Counted from the first letter of the stretch, positions 1 through 11,936 are shown. The stretch is 64,000 bases of DNA from Terana coerulea (GCA_024811115.1 JAKOGH010000031.1:1-64000); one strand, 5' to 3'. Notes: generated by a model not told the origin, from the sequence alone. Made by a program: numbers and translations.

Positions 1-192
1 GTGAGGTGCGGGATCCCTATGGAACTCTCTCTAGCTTGAGCATATGCATCGCAGTGACGACTGAGCGTACCACAGAGGGATGCCGTATCCTAAACTCTTC
101 ATACACCTGGTCGTCATTTGTTTAGGCTATCTATGGAATAGTGGTATACACACTTACCGAGCGTAAATCTCGTAGTCAGGAACGCCTGCCAT
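1..192 (-). CDS. 5' part of a small basidiomycete-type protein gene, left inverted copy (partial)
   Basis: Three exon pieces are visible on the minus strand: 192-158 starting at ATG, 106-71, and 16-1 running off the window. They are separated by a GTAAGT...CAG intron and a GTACGC...TAG intron. The spliced product starts MAGVPDYEIYARCMKSLGYG and continues IPLWDPAPH. A G-x-G-x-PLW-x-P segment near the N-terminus is, from memory, common in uncharacterised mushroom proteins; no function is known to me. The same start, introns and phases occur at the other edge of the window in opposite orientation, which supports it being a real gene. The 3' part is outside the window. Confidence 0.6.
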
Positions 193-690
193 GGCTCCCT
201 GTGGAATGTCACAGTCTGATTGCGAGCAGCGGAAGGCAGTCGTGCTGAGCAATCGATATGAGAGTCAGTCGTTGAGGTGTGGAGTGGCTTGAAGCTTGGC
301 CTACTTTCATATACATGGAAAACGCCGGTGCAGTGAGTATGCGGTGCACATCCAAATACACGCTTTGCAAATAAGAAGTCAGCCTGGTGATGGTTGTTAA
401 CAAATGTGGGAACCAAGGAGATTAAAAGCACACATACGCAGTGTACAATCTGCAGGGCAGTGCATAACCGGCCTACTTGACATGCATGCTGCAGCAGCAC
501 TTAACAACTTCCGTAAGTCTCGCGGTGGGTCCTTAGCCTATCAACGCCAGGCCATTGCTGATGTCATGTTTTGTGCACCAGCTGAAACAGAGCGAGGGCC
601 AAAGTTCGTCTTTCAATATGTGAGGGGTCGAGTAACAGGGTATAGAATGCATAAGGGACGTTCAAGTCAAGTTCCCGTCATGTGTGGTGG
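1..690. repeat. Left arm of window-flanking inverted repeat
   Basis: The reverse complement of this stretch aligns with the last ~0.8 kb of the window. It covers the partial gene, its introns and several hundred bases of upstream DNA (for example GGTGCACAAAACAT and GCGTTGATAGGCTAA in both arms). By eye, similarity is high over the coding start (two differences in about 45 bases) and lower upstream. The right arm has an extra block of about 125-145 bases near 63590-63733. The inner boundary near 690 is approximate. Confidence 0.75.
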
Positions 691-1395
691 TGGCACACGC
701 AAAGTCGCTTTGAGCGCTTACAGTGAAAGAAATATCCTTTATCTCAAACTTACCGTATCAAGACATCGGCGATTGCCGTAGCAACGTTGAAGCTTCTGCC
801 TTCCACATTGGGAGAGCCGATGATCTCTGGTCCGGACGTCGACAGCCACCGCCGCTGTAGCGCTGCCCGTCCAATACTGTACTTGCCATCTGACACAATT
901 CCTGGTCCGACTGAATTCAACTCGAGCAGCTGTGTATCTGATACATCTGGTGAGCATCAACCGTACCAATTCAAAGCATGGCATGAACGCTTACAGCCAT
1001 GAGCGCATCTCTGAAGGCATTACAACCGGCACCTACTTCGTTAGATATCGAACAATGAATACTGGAGTACAACCATCCCGGTTTGATCATTAGGGTACCG
1101 TTGAGTAAGTTCAGAGCACTTCCTTATCACGTGTGAGCTGATACGGACGGATACAGTTAGCGACGACGCGTTGCATGGAAGCCGTTGGAGGAAGCACTCA
1201 ACGGCGTTTCTCTGCCTTCGGCAACCGGATTTAGAAAAGGTGCGCTCCCCGATGAGTGCTATTCCCTTCCCTATGCCACGCTAATGGAGTCACAAGGATC
1301 CCGGCCGATAGATGAAACATATGATGAAGTCATGGAGTACAGACAACTTGGAAGACCTATCGCCTTGGAGGTATCAGATAGGGGTCAGCTCTGCG
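691..1395. other. Intergenic, no gene recognised
   Basis: Short open frames exist on both strands but none has splice structure, homology or codon pattern that I can support. The stretch separates the left repeat arm from the DUF2235 gene promoter. Confidence 0.5.
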
Positions 1396-1403
1396 TATAT
1401 AAA
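1396..1403 (+). promoter_or_regulatory. TATA box of the DUF2235 gene
   Basis: TATATAAA lies 90 bases before the ATG at 1486, followed by a pyrimidine-rich stretch. This position supports choosing 1486 as start rather than a non-ATG codon further upstream. Confidence 0.55.
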
Positions 1404-1485
1404 CACCTAGCCTATAGTGTGAGTATGCCCTCCCTTGCTTTTTTCTACCCTCGCCCACCGCGCCACGCACCACTCAACTCACACT

Positions 1486-4398
1486 ATGGGCTTGGATAGG
1501 CCTGACAGAACTGGTTCGCGCGATTCTGCTCTCACCGATATTACCCTCAGCGACTCTCCGCCGCGCTCTCCCACCACCGTCGAGTCTCCCGGAAGCTACC
1601 TACCATTCAAGAACTTTTCCGCTCAGCAGAACTCCGTCTTCGACAGTCGACCAACGATTACAGGGCTTGATACAAGTAATAGCCCTGGACCTAGGCCTGG
1701 GAGTAGGCTTGAGAAAACATGGGTGCCGAAGACACATACGAGTAGGACACTGATTCTATGCTTCGACGGAACCGGAGATCAGTTTGATTCTGATGTAAGT
1801 CTTTCAATCAAGTCACTGGGTCGAGTCGGAACACGCTCACCAACCGATTCTTGAACGCAGAATTCAAACGTTGTGCAACTGGTTTCGATGCTGCGCAAAG
1901 ATGACACGTCTCAGCAGCTGGTGTACTATCAAGTACGCAAATCCACTTGCTTCTACCACCTGACGCATATACTCACCTTGGCTAAGCCGGGCATAGGAAC
2001 GTACAGTGGTATCAATTTCCCCGTCATATCAACCATTAGCAAGACTCTGGATGAGATGTTCGCCACCAATTTGTCAACGCACATCGAAGGTGCCGACCAT
2101 TTTTGGTAAATCGTGTATTCAGAAATCTGACGTCCTTTGTAGAGGGTTATACGTTTCTCATGCAAAACTGTGCGTTTTTTCATCTCTGCCAGCTACCTCT
2201 CTAGGACGCTGACGCCGCTTGCTGTTTCCACAGACACCGCTGGAGACAAGATATGTCTTTTCGGCTTCTCTCGTGGCGCATATACTGCACGGGCGTTAGC
2301 CGGTATGCTTCAAAAGGTATGAACACTCGAATTACATTCGCGTCTTACTGGTCCGCCTGGTTTCAAGCAGCATTGTTCTTTGTCTTTGCGTTATATACTA
2401 ACGGATGGCTTCCCTCATGTCAGGTCGGCCTTCTTCCATTGTCAAACCACGCCCAACTTCCTTTCGCATACGATATGTACAAGTCGGACATCAAGAATGA
2501 AGAGGATGCAATGCTTGTGGAGATGTTCAAGAAGACATTCTGTCGTGAGGTCGTCGTAGACTTCCTCGGTGCGTGGTACGCCTACGTGTTTACATCGTAT
2601 CAAACGAAACATTGAATATAGTATTCTGTTCAGGGATACAGTTGCCTCCGTTGGGCTTATTCCACGATATCTTCCATTTGTCTCCACGAACAACGGCATT
2701 CGCCACTTCCGGCATGCCCTTTCTCTTGACGAACGCCGCGTGAAGTTTCTCCCGAGCTTCTGCGTTGGCGGTACGAACGGCAGCCAATCCAAAACGTTGG
2801 GGCGCGGAGCCTTGCGGGCGCGCTCGCTGTTTGGAAGCACGGATGATGGGAACTCCGAGAAAGGCGATGGACAGGAAGGAAATGGCGGCAAGGATGGGAG
2901 GAAAAGATGAAGAAGACGTTCAGCGCACAGGAAATATTTGAAGAGAAGGTGAACGCGCAGAATGAGGAGTGCGACGTGCTGGAGGTATGGTTTGCTGGAG
3001 TGCACGCCGGTAGGCTCCCCATCTTTTATAGGCCGTTCTGTCCCTAGCTGAATGGTCCTATTATGTAGATGTCGGAGGCGGTTCTGTACAAAACCTAACA
3101 CCGCACGCACTCGCACGCATCCCGCTCCGGTGGATGATCCGCGAGTGCTTCCGCTGCGGGACCGGCATCATCTTCGACGCGGTCATGGTGCAGCAGATCG
3201 GCATCGATCTTCGCGTCATCGCGCCCTCGACAACACTCGCCGACGTGGAGGTGCAGATCTGCGAGGCGCCGCCGCGCATGCCGCCGTCCGCGGCAGACGA
3301 CGCACTCCTCGAGGACTTCAGGCCCTCCGAAGACGAAGACGACAACGAGCCGGCGCGACGTCCGGCATGGCTGCTCCCGTTCGTCGCGATACAAATTATC
3401 ATCAAGACAGTCTTCTCCGTCGTGTTCACACCTGCGGTCTACATCGTCTACTTCTTCGCGCTCATCTTCGGGTTCGCACACACGGTCGAGCGCGGCTGGA
3501 TCTCGGACAGCGCACGCGTCGCCGGGTGGAAGGGACACCGTCGGCGCTGGTGGGACTTCGGGCGGCACAAGGGCGGCAGCGGCGCAGGGAGGCACGTCAT
3601 CCCGGCGCGCATGCATGCACGGCACGCGTCCGCTGCTGGCAAGGCCGGCGGTGACAAAAAGCGCGGTAGCGGCGATGCAGGACGGGATGAAGAGAACGGC
3701 GCGAAGAGATACGAGCTGCATCCGCACGTCCTTGACATCGCGCTGACGCACGACCGGTCGTATGAGGCGCGCGAAGAGCTGAAGGACGCGCTAAGCCCGT
3801 TATACGACCAGCTGGCTGCTGGAAGCGGTGAGTCGTCATAGTTAACCAGTCTCTAAGTTCTCGGCCGCTGATACGGCTGTTACGCAGGCTGGACGAGGCT
3901 CATGTGGCTCATGATGGAGTGGACGCCGATGCGCATCAAGCGCGAGAAGGCGATCGTGCACGCGCTCGACAACGGCTACAAGTGGATGTACGTCCGTCCC
4001 CCTGGCCTTCCTCATCTCCCGCGAGTATGGTGCTGAATGTGCTGCAGACAAAACCGGGGCGCGGCCGCAAGATCTACGCGCGCGAGATGGCGGAGGGCAT
4101 GAAGATCCACCGCTCCGTCAAGACGCGGCTCGAGGCGCGCGGCATGCGCCTCTCCCACCCGCTCTCGCCGGCGTCGGACACACACGTCGCGCTCTGCGCG
4201 AAGGACCGCGACTCGCCGTACCGCCAGGACTTCAGCCAGGACGGCGCGGGCGCGCAGAAGGAGTGGATGCACGAGGTGTACGTCCCGCAGGTGCGCCCGC
4301 ACATCGAGGGGCGCACGCGGAAGGGCGAGGAGCCTGTGCGGCTGCACCATCATGAGTGGAACGTGGATGCGCCGCGGTATTGGGAGTGGGTTGATTAA
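1486..4398 (+). CDS. DUF2235 (Tle1-like) alpha/beta hydrolase with membrane segment
   Basis: Eleven exons can be joined in frame to about 754 residues: 1486-1794, 1861-1932, 1987-2089, 2143-2169, 2234-2316, 2424-2575, 2634-2770, 2860-3009, 3069-3827, 3888-3987 and 4026-4398. The hydrolase core shows LILCFDGTGDQ, then YYQPGIGTYSG, the nucleophile elbow GFSRGAYTAR (Ser in G-x-S-x-G), FLGAWDTVASVG and FAGVHADVGGGS. These are the hallmark blocks of the DUF2235 / T6SS phospholipase effector Tle1-like domain. A Ser/Pro-rich N-terminus of about 85 residues precedes it. After the core, a hydrophobic stretch around 3380-3490 (LLPFVAIQIIIKTVFSVVF) suggests a membrane anchor, followed by a basic cytosolic tail. 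Substrate is unknown; lipid or ester hydrolysis is inferred from family. The junction near 2770-2860 and the 38-base last intron are the least certain parts. Confidence 0.85.
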
Positions 4399-5181
4399 AT
4401 GCGCTGCATAGCCTGGGCTGGAATTAGTCTGGAGACAATGTATAATAAGATGCGAATGGTTACATAGCTTGGATTCATCACATTTGCTGGTGTTGTAAGT
4501 AGCTCAGAAGAGCGACAAACGTCTGAAGCAAAGCCGGGATGATATACCATCCTTACGTCATCATTTCTAGTGAACATGCCGAGCAGGAAGCGCCCAACGT
4601 GTACTCTGTTCTTCGCCATGACCTTCGACGACTCGGTGTGCGACGGTGGACACATGCGTCTGCGAGTTTGATGAGTTGACACAAGGTCAAACCGTACGGC
4701 TGCATGACCGAGCAGGTATAAGTATAGTTTGTCCTCCCACCTTATGCATTCATTATTAATGAAGCGTATCCGTAGATGCTCCCACTCGCTGAAGTACACC
4801 TGTGATCGCCTCCGAGTTCCGGCTATTGCTGCGGGCAATTGCAAGGCGTGCGGGAGCACCCAATGTTTTGTGCGAATACCTCCTCTTTGCTCAAGCAGCA
4901 TACAGCACTGATATGCAGATATGCCAGCCGGTTGCCAGGATATCAATTGTTAGAAGCTGATGCATGCATGGAAGATGTTGAAGCTTATGTGAAACTTGAC
5001 CCGTACGTGCGCTCCTAGTTTATCCAAATGTACACGCTTACGCACGTTTAATACTGCGCATGCGCCAGTGCCTCAAGGCTTCCTAGCATTCCTCCATCCA
5101 TGCCCGTCGACCTCAACATTTTCCGCTGTCCTTCTTCCTCTTGCCCATTCACCGTCCGTTGCCAGAGCCACACTGTCCCTC
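4399..5181. other. Intergenic, no gene recognised
   Basis: The longest open frame here (minus strand, 4395-4946) overlaps the end of the DUF2235 gene and has no recognisable motif, so it is treated as chance. Confidence 0.5.
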
Positions 5182-6405
5182 ATGCCGCCTCATATCCTCT
5201 CCACAGTATCCCGCATCGCTCAACCAAGAGACCAATCCCAAACCCATCCAGCATTCGGTGCAGTCAAGTCCCAGTGGGAGAATCCGACCGATATCCTGAC
5301 CATCCTCATGATTATCGGCGGTGACGTGGTCCAATGCGCCCTCACACAAATGATTGGCAGCTCCATGTTTTTCACCCCAGTTGCCTTCTCCTTCGGCTGG
5401 GTCGCGTATTCCTTTTCGGCCATTCTTTCATCAATCGGTTCACGCAGACTCACACCTGAGCCAGACACCGACATCACATGCATCAACATCCACTCAGGCT
5501 ATGAACGCGAAGTGAAGTCATGGGCTTTATCTCGTCTTTACCGCGATATCGTACCCGAGCCACAAATTAAGTCCCCGCCTGGCCTGACATTGCTCTTCTT
5601 CGAGACATCACACTCCAAGCCGTTTGGAATGCGAGACCGTGACTACGTCTTCTATCTCGGCGTCTTCATCATCCTTCTCCAACTCGGCGTGGCCTGCGTT
5701 CCTGGCGGTCTGCGCGGCAACTGGATCATCTTTATCATTACCGTGGGCGGCACGCTGCTCGTGCAATGTCAGGGCGCGCTTCCGCAATGGAAGCACGAGA
5801 TGTGGGCGGCGCGCCCTATCGAGCGAACCAAGACCGAAACTGTATGTCTTACTGCCGGGAACGGGAGCTCGCATGTCGTGGTCGTCAAAAGTGCAGGCTG
5901 CGGACTCAGGCTGGAAGATCTCGCGAGCGGGCGCGTCGTACCCTCACGCTTCACTAAACTCGCCACCTTCGTCCTAGCCTTCCTGTGGATTGCGCACCTC
6001 ATCACAGTTCAATCTCTGGAGAGCGACGGCTGGTATTTGCTCGCTATCGGCGGCATCGGTATGTTCCAGAACATCGTTGTTGCTGGCGCCCGCCGAAGAT
6101 CGGGTGCGCTGGGGTTTCACTTGAATGAGTGGAGGATAAATGAAGACAGTGGGAACATACTCCACCGCGACAAGGTGTTCAAAGCACTTCAGGCCGCGGA
6201 GGACGTCGAAAGACGGGTCGGATTGGTGCTGGTAGATGTCTTTTTCCCCGGAGGGTTGAGGGAAGATGAGGAGGCATGGCGACAGGGGAAGCTTAGAGCA
6301 TACGCGACGAAAGAAGTAGACCAACATACCGCCAAGAAAGACCCACCGCTAGCGGACGAGAAGAGTTTCACACAGTCTGTTAAAAGACGAAGCAGAACAA
6401 TGTAA
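5182..6405 (+). CDS. Multi-pass membrane protein of unknown function
   Basis: A single exon of 407 codons starts at the ATG at 5182 (MPPHILSTVSRIAQP). An in-frame ORF extends 62 codons further upstream but without family-like sequence. Hydrophobic segments include one around residues 33-75 (GGDVVQCALTQMIG... FSFGWVAYSFSA), two closely spaced segments around residues 160-195 (YVFYLGVFIILLQLGV, NWIIFIITVGGTLLVQCQGA) and two around residues 255-300 (LATFVLAFLWIAHLI, GWYLLAIGGIGMFQNIVVAG). A hydrophilic C-terminus follows. Proteins with this N-terminal GGDVVQCAL...VAFSFGWVAYS pattern are, from memory, widespread in fungi, but I know no function. It is tandem with the DUF2235 gene and intronless, unlike most neighbours. 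Confidence 0.75.
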   Translation: MPPHILSTVSRIAQPRDQSQTHPAFGAVKSQWENPTDILTILMIIGGDVVQCALTQMIGSSMFFTPVAFSFGWVAYSFSAILSSIGSRRLTPEPDTDITCINIHSGYEREVKSWALSRLYRDIVPEPQIKSPPGLTLLFFETSHSKPFGMRDRDYVFYLGVFIILLQLGVACVPGGLRGNWIIFIITVGGTLLVQCQGALPQWKHEMWAARPIERTKTETVCLTAGNGSSHVVVVKSAGCGLRLEDLASGRVVPSRFTKLATFVLAFLWIAHLITVQSLESDGWYLLAIGGIGMFQNIVVAGARRRSGALGFHLNEWRINEDSGNILHRDKVFKALQAAEDVERRVGLVLVDVFFPGGLREDEEAWRQGKLRAYATKEVDQHTAKKDPPLADEKSFTQSVKRRSRTM

Positions 6406-6683
6406 TTCGCGTTACCGCTGCTGGGTAATACAAGCTGTAATAACGTATTTAAATATTACTGCCTTGGACTACTGTCCACACACGGTGCTCACGCGAAGTC
6501 GGGGCCGATTTCCGAAGCACTGAAACGAACTCTCTCCTCGACCTGGTCCACCGACGCTGAACTCCCGTTCGACCCATTCCCACCTTGACGTCTTACTTTT
6601 GTCCACCATGTTCTCCATTCCAATGCGATGAAAGAGGTCGCTCCCAGAAGTGTCGCGCCCGTGATGCTCTATGAACATGAGCG

Positions 6684-8588
6684 TCATCTCAACGATAACG
6701 GGGAATGGTTTATCGGGATTCCAGGCGGTAATGATTCCAGTCTCTGGATCGCGATTGAACTCTTTGCGCCATCCAATTTCGACGGCCCAAATACTACGGG
6801 CAGAGGCATTTGCCTCAGTTTCTTCTGCATGCGGCGAGTGCGGGGTTCAACAACGAGAGCTCCCTGCGCCCGAAACGTGAAGTAGCCCGCATCGCTCATG
6901 ATGCCTACCGGGGCGCGGTCCGGCTTCCAGGGCTCCCTCAGCCCAATTTCCTCAAATGCAAGTGCCAGCCCGCGAGGAGTACGGATAGTCGCGCGGCCTT
7001 GGACTGACATCTCTGGGAATGCGGGGAGAATCGACAGCTCTGGGGAAGGGTGGAGTTCTGGTGCAATGAAGAGCCATTCCGCTGCTTGTCCGCGAGCCAA
7101 CAGAGATTGTATCAGCTTGATAGTTGCCTTCAAGCGGTCGCCCGCCTTGAACTCCCCAACGAGCAGTTTCACGCCCATTGGACCCATTATACTGAAAACC
7201 ATGTCGACTGGGCGTGAAGACGAGCGGACGAAGGCGGACATCCAGAAGTACTGATAATTGATTGCACGATTATAAACCAGGCTATTGCTCAGAAGCCTGG
7301 CTGCCGGGGCGTGAAGAATCCGAAGGGGGAAATTCCTGTAGTCCTTCGATAACTCTGGCTCGTCGCCTTCGAAGTGTTCGAAAGTAAATTGTATTTCAGT
7401 CAGAAGTTCCAGAAGGTCGCAAGCTGCGGAAACTCCGGGCTCGATGAGGTGTTGCATATATTTTTCGTCTGGTCGCTTGAACAGGTACGCTCTAAACTGT
7501 GGACCATAGCGGCCGTCAAGAACTTCTGCGGCGAACTGGGAGAAAGATGGGTGAGTGAATGAGTAAACACATTTGACCGAGTCCCTCGCAAGATTTGCCG
7601 CGGCCTCCTGTAGTGTCCATGCTCGATCAATCCAGGTGGTTGATTCATCGAGGCTGCCAATCGAACGAGACCTCCAGGAAGTACCAGACACGGATCGGCG
7701 TGTATGTAGATCTCGTACATCCTCTCGATCTGCCAGTTCTTGTCGCGTTTGTTGCGCTGCATTATACACAATCTGTCCAGCCAGAGAAGGGATGCGCCAA
7801 AGTATTGGGCAGAGATACATGCCGTCCGTAGAACAGAGATAGTTATGGGGTCGGCGTCCTCTGCGCCTTGAACACCGAAACGGCCTTCCAAAGGCTGCGA
7901 GCCTTCGGGCATGGTGAGGTCTCGCCACGGGTACGACACTGCGGCATACTTGATCTCGTTTGGAGCGAAGTGGGTGTATTCAATGATGCGAAGCAGACCT
8001 CGGTCCAAGAAGGCCGTACAGTCCAGAAGACGAAACTTGCAAGGAGTGGCCCTCTTCTCAATGCTAACCGTGGCATCGCTCAGTTGTGCGAGGGCTATCT
8101 CGAGGACAACAACCTTTGGTGCGCCTTGCTCTGATTTTCCGGGTGAACTGTCTTCACAACGATGCCTGAGTGTTCTGTTACCGTAAACGAACTTGACAAG
8201 AGTACTTACCATCAATGGCGTGATTGTTATTTCTCTTGCTCGGCTCACTAGAGCTCGTCCCCTTGGCGTCTCTCCTGGTCGAAGGCTCATGTAGCACGAG
8301 CGCATCTATTGAGTGGAATCATTCAGCCGATGTATGTGCGGCGCGACCGACGAGCTCGTGAGCAAAAGATATGTCCCCATGTGCAAACGTTGCCTCACCA
8401 TCACTGGCAGTCCGGTGTCTGGGTTCCGCATATCCTTCTGACCGCGTCTCCTCCGACTCCTCCGTCGTGCCTGGGAGTTGCTTGCCCATATATTCCGACA
8501 GAGTCAAGAGTATCCCAGCTACAACAACCGCGCCCATACAGGTGAGCAATAGGCTTGGCTTAGATTTCTCCATGGCTTCAACTGGCAT
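6684..8588 (-). CDS. HET-domain protein 1 with N-terminal membrane anchor; one frameshift
   Basis: Exons 8588-8399, 8305-8210 and 8130-6684. The N-terminus carries one hydrophobic segment (LLLTCMGAVVVAGILLTL, about residues 13-30), then a charged linker. The HET (heterokaryon incompatibility) domain is shown by YAAVSYPWRDL, LLWLDRLCIMQ...DKNWQIERMYEIY, PCLVLPGGLVRLA and WIDRAWTLQEA. Between LVRLA and SLDESTTW the frame changes by one base near 7653-7657 with no plausible intron, so one base seems missing, either an assembly error or a real mutation. HET proteins trigger cell death or vegetative incompatibility in fungi; many are uncharacterised. The C-terminal half (about 300 residues) has no domain I can name. 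It lies in tandem with a second, diverged HET gene. Confidence 0.8.
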
Positions 8589-9119
8589 ACTGTCACAATG
8601 TCAGCCACCAGAATCGATATGTAAACTAATTGTGTGCACCCACAGCGACGGTAGCGATGTTTGGGAAGGGCTCGGTCGCATACAGTTGGTACAAGTGGAA
8701 AGTGGATACAGACTGGGATGCAGCGGGTCCCTGCAAGGTCCCTGCTACATGCCGCTGTAGCGATGCGGTGAAAGCATGGAAGCAATGAGGTCCCCGCGTT
8801 GAGCGGCTAGTTTTAGGCAGGTAAATACAGCTCCTGCCACAGCCTGCAGTCCGCCTGTTTAGTTCAGAGTAGATAGGGGAGAAGTTTGATGCATGGTACT
8901 CACTAGACTGTATCACCAAAGCTGAGCACCCAGTGTGCCAATCCTTGTAGCAATGATCATGTCGCCGGGCTGAAGCCTCCTTGGAGTCCGAGTGATAGAA
9001 GCGTGAGAATATCTGCGACAAAACATCGCCATTCCGCTCCAAACTCCGAAGGCGCTAGGCTTTCGGCCAGCGATCGGACACTGAAAACGCGACGATCCGG
9101 TCCGCAATGCACTGGTTCA
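8589..9119. other. Intergenic between the two HET genes
   Basis: No gene recognised. Open frames on the minus strand here lack splice structure or motifs. It ends at the transposon-like element. Confidence 0.5.
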
Positions 9120-9540
9120 AACTGTACCTAGTGTGCATGGCAAACACCTCCGGAGAGGTCTGCCAGGCCGGCTTGCTGGCAGAGCCGGCAGGCAGCGCTG
9201 GCAGAGAGGTGGCAGGACTTGGGCAGACGCTCGGAGGGATTGCCCGGAGGCAGCCGGAGGCCCGCCCCATCACCCAAATTGGGCATAACGGAGGGCCGAA
9301 AGTGACCGGCGTTCACAATGGCAGTGGATTCTGGAGCTTAGGAGGCTGGATAGGCTTGGTCGAGTCAAATATTGTGAGACCTATGGCTCAGAAACTGCCC
9401 AATCTTACTCATATGGCCTCGCCAGTCCTCTTGTCTGCCAGGTTCTGCCAGGTCCACCCTCGTCTGCCAGCCGGCAGTGCCATGCCGGCATTGCCGGCAG
9501 GCGAGATGGCAGGATTTGCCAAGCGCTCTAACTGTACCTA
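9120..9540. mobile_element. Short non-autonomous DNA-transposon-like element
   Basis: An 11-base direct repeat AACTGTACCTA sits at 9120-9130 and 9530-9540 and could be a target-site duplication. The enclosed ~399 bases start GTGTGCATGGCAAACACC, and their reverse-complemented end reads AGAGCGCTTGGCAAATCC, sharing the inverted core TGGCAAA. Inside both ends are clusters of short CTGCCAG/CTGGCAG and GCCGGCA motifs (about 9158-9232 and 9432-9520), as in subterminal repeats of many cut-and-paste elements. No transposase is present. Superfamily is not assignable by eye. Confidence 0.5.
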
Positions 9541-9648
9541 CAACTCGAGGATAGTTACTTCACGGCCAATTGTTTTTGTACATCACGCTGCGCTATCCTA
9601 CACCTACTAATCAACATCGTACAACTACCAAAAGGGACCGTGATCACT

Positions 9649-11936
9649 TCAGTCAAGTCTGACTTTGATGTAGCCACTGACGGTAGCCTGAAGCACATCC
9701 GCGCCTTCTGGGACCTCGTCAAGTCTCAAAGGAATCATTGTCAATACGGCTTTGTACGTGCAAAGAACTCTGAAACCGGAATCCACGGTGTTGCCTGCTT
9801 CGAGTTCTTTCCATGCGGAAAGAGCTGCGACGCAGTGAGATATTAACAGTCGATCTGCGGTATGTGCGAGGAACATGTTACACGTCCATTCGTCGGCGTC
9901 GCCGAAGGTGCCTTCAGAGAGAAACATCCGATACACGCGCTTCTGCTTGTCTTGAACAAACAGGACTTTCTGTGATTTATTCATCGCAATGTTGGAGGTC
10001 ACGATGGCGAAGTAGGTCGCATCGAGTCCTTGTGGCGTGCAGATGGCTGTATTTATGCTAGTCGCTGTATTCGACCGGTGAAGCATCAATGTAAGGGGGC
10101 CCATCTGAATCCAGGGATTTGGAGCTTGGGAACTGGTAGAAATGGGATATTATGGGGTAGTTCCTTGAGGTGAAGGAACAGTACGCGCAAGCGCGCTTCA
10201 GGTGGCTCTCCCGTCAGGCTATTCGTGTCGATGTTCAACAGACCGGAAATAGCCAATGTTTCGTCACCCTTATGACTTGTGCTCCGCCAGCGCAGGGCAT
10301 TGAGAACATCACGGATGGAAAACGGGTATTGTGAGTTTCCGGCGCGGTATTTAGTGAGTCGAAATAGCTCTTTGCACAGTTCGAAGGTGGCGGGATGGTG
10401 ATAGTGACCAGCTTCCGTAGGTAGCATCTCGGAGATGTCGCCGAAATCGTCTGCGAACTCGAAGACAAGTCTCTGCGCCAGCACACCCTCCTGCAATGTC
10501 CACAGGCGCTGCATCCACGCCGAAGTGAAGACGCGTAACAGCTTCTGAGCACGGGGTGCCTCTTTCGGTAATGAGCGAACTCCAGCGTCGAGCACTGCGA
10601 CGACTACTGCGCCACGATAGGTGCGTGCCATGAGCCGGATCGCCTTTTTTCTGGCCTCGCGAAGTTCTGGTACGCAGAGCGAATCCATCCATATAGCGCC
10701 GTCTGGGTCCAGCTTGTTTGCGAGCGAGGCAAGCCGCGTGACCTGGCAGAGCGGAAGGCCTTGCTCCGTTGTGCTTCCCAAGCCATCGGCCCATACGTGA
10801 GAAACTGCTACGTATCGCACGTCCGAAGACCTATGAACGGTGAGCGAATTTGACTCCTTGTTGAATCGCACGACAGGGATGTCGCCCGCGTTGAGCAAAT
10901 TCAGCACGCTCGTGGTACAGGGTGCGACGTATGCGCATGTACACTCGAGGCGAACGTGTTTCGCAGTATACGTGCTGGTGTCGATGTTGTGAATGGTGCA
11001 ATCTGCGGGGGTACACTGTGCATGCTCGTCGGAGGCGGTTCGAGTCCAAGGAGCTTGAGTGCCCGTGTACGCCATGACACTAGGCGATTCTTTTAAACCA
11101 GAGAGAATGAAGGGGCACCATCCTCGCGCTACCATCCTTGCTGATAGCTCTCGAGCCTGTACGGCCACGAATGAGAACGACGGTGCCAATAGACGCATGC
11201 CTTGATCCCGGATTCCCGCCAGACTCGGAAACTCGTAGAACGTCATGGCTGAGAAATACACCGCTTCGATGAAGCAGCCGATTTGCAAGAGGACCATGGA
11301 CTGCATATTGGCTGGGCATGATGGGGGACGGAAGAAATTTGAGCGAAACGCTGCTTCAGTGAGCGCGTATGCCGCGATAAGTGTCTTCCGAACACTTGCA
11401 AACCATTCCTCTGCTCCATCGCGTGTCTGCTGGCGAATTCTCGCTCGCCAGTCCTGAAGAATAGGGGCAAGATTTCGGTCCACAAGGACCGGAAGAGTGA
11501 GCTGGTCATGCTCAGAGGTACTTCCAGGATGTATGAGCGCGGATTCGGAGATTTTAGTGCGTGTGACATCTTCCAGGACTCCAAATATGAGTTGGCACTG
11601 CATCCTGGCATCCGCAGACTTGTCGCTGCGGCTTGATCTAGCGAGATCGTATTCTCTGAAGGGAAGCAACGGGTATCCATCGTGAATGCCCCCGAGCCAG
11701 GGTGTTTGAGGGAAGTAGAATATCTCTGGGGCTCCTCGTGGAACGGGGGTAGGGGAATTTAGAGAAGGACTGATACGCTGCAAGAGGAGCGACATAGTTG
11801 TGCTGCTGAGCAGGGACAGTCGGCTCAGCGACTTGGCCATGAGAAACATCGCAGAGGACTCACCTGATCGTATCTCTGAGGGTAAGAGACAGAGTGTAGT
11901 TGAGCACTGATCCTGCGAAGATTGAGTTTGACTCAT
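9649..11936 (-). CDS. HET-domain protein 2 with long N-terminal extension; one frameshift
   Basis: An essentially intronless reading frame of about 760 residues starts at ATG 11936 (MSQTQSSQDQ). The HET domain is in the second half: VRYVAVSHVWADGLGS, AIWMDSLCVP, MARTYRGAVVVAVLDAG, MQRLWTLQEGVLA. About 370 residues precede it with no domain I recognise, apart from a Cys-rich patch (CTPADC...CTCAYVAPC) just before the HET core. Near 10097-10101 the frame slips after GFRWAP: five C on the minus strand where six would restore the run into LTLMLHRSNTA. A possible extra intron with a GTGAGT donor exists near the 5' end but does not close in frame. The role in self/non-self recognition is inferred from family only. 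Confidence 0.8.

Noticed and set aside
4395..4946. 183-codon open frame on the minus strand
   Set aside because: No motif or splice structure, overlaps the end of the DUF2235 gene, and composition looks random.
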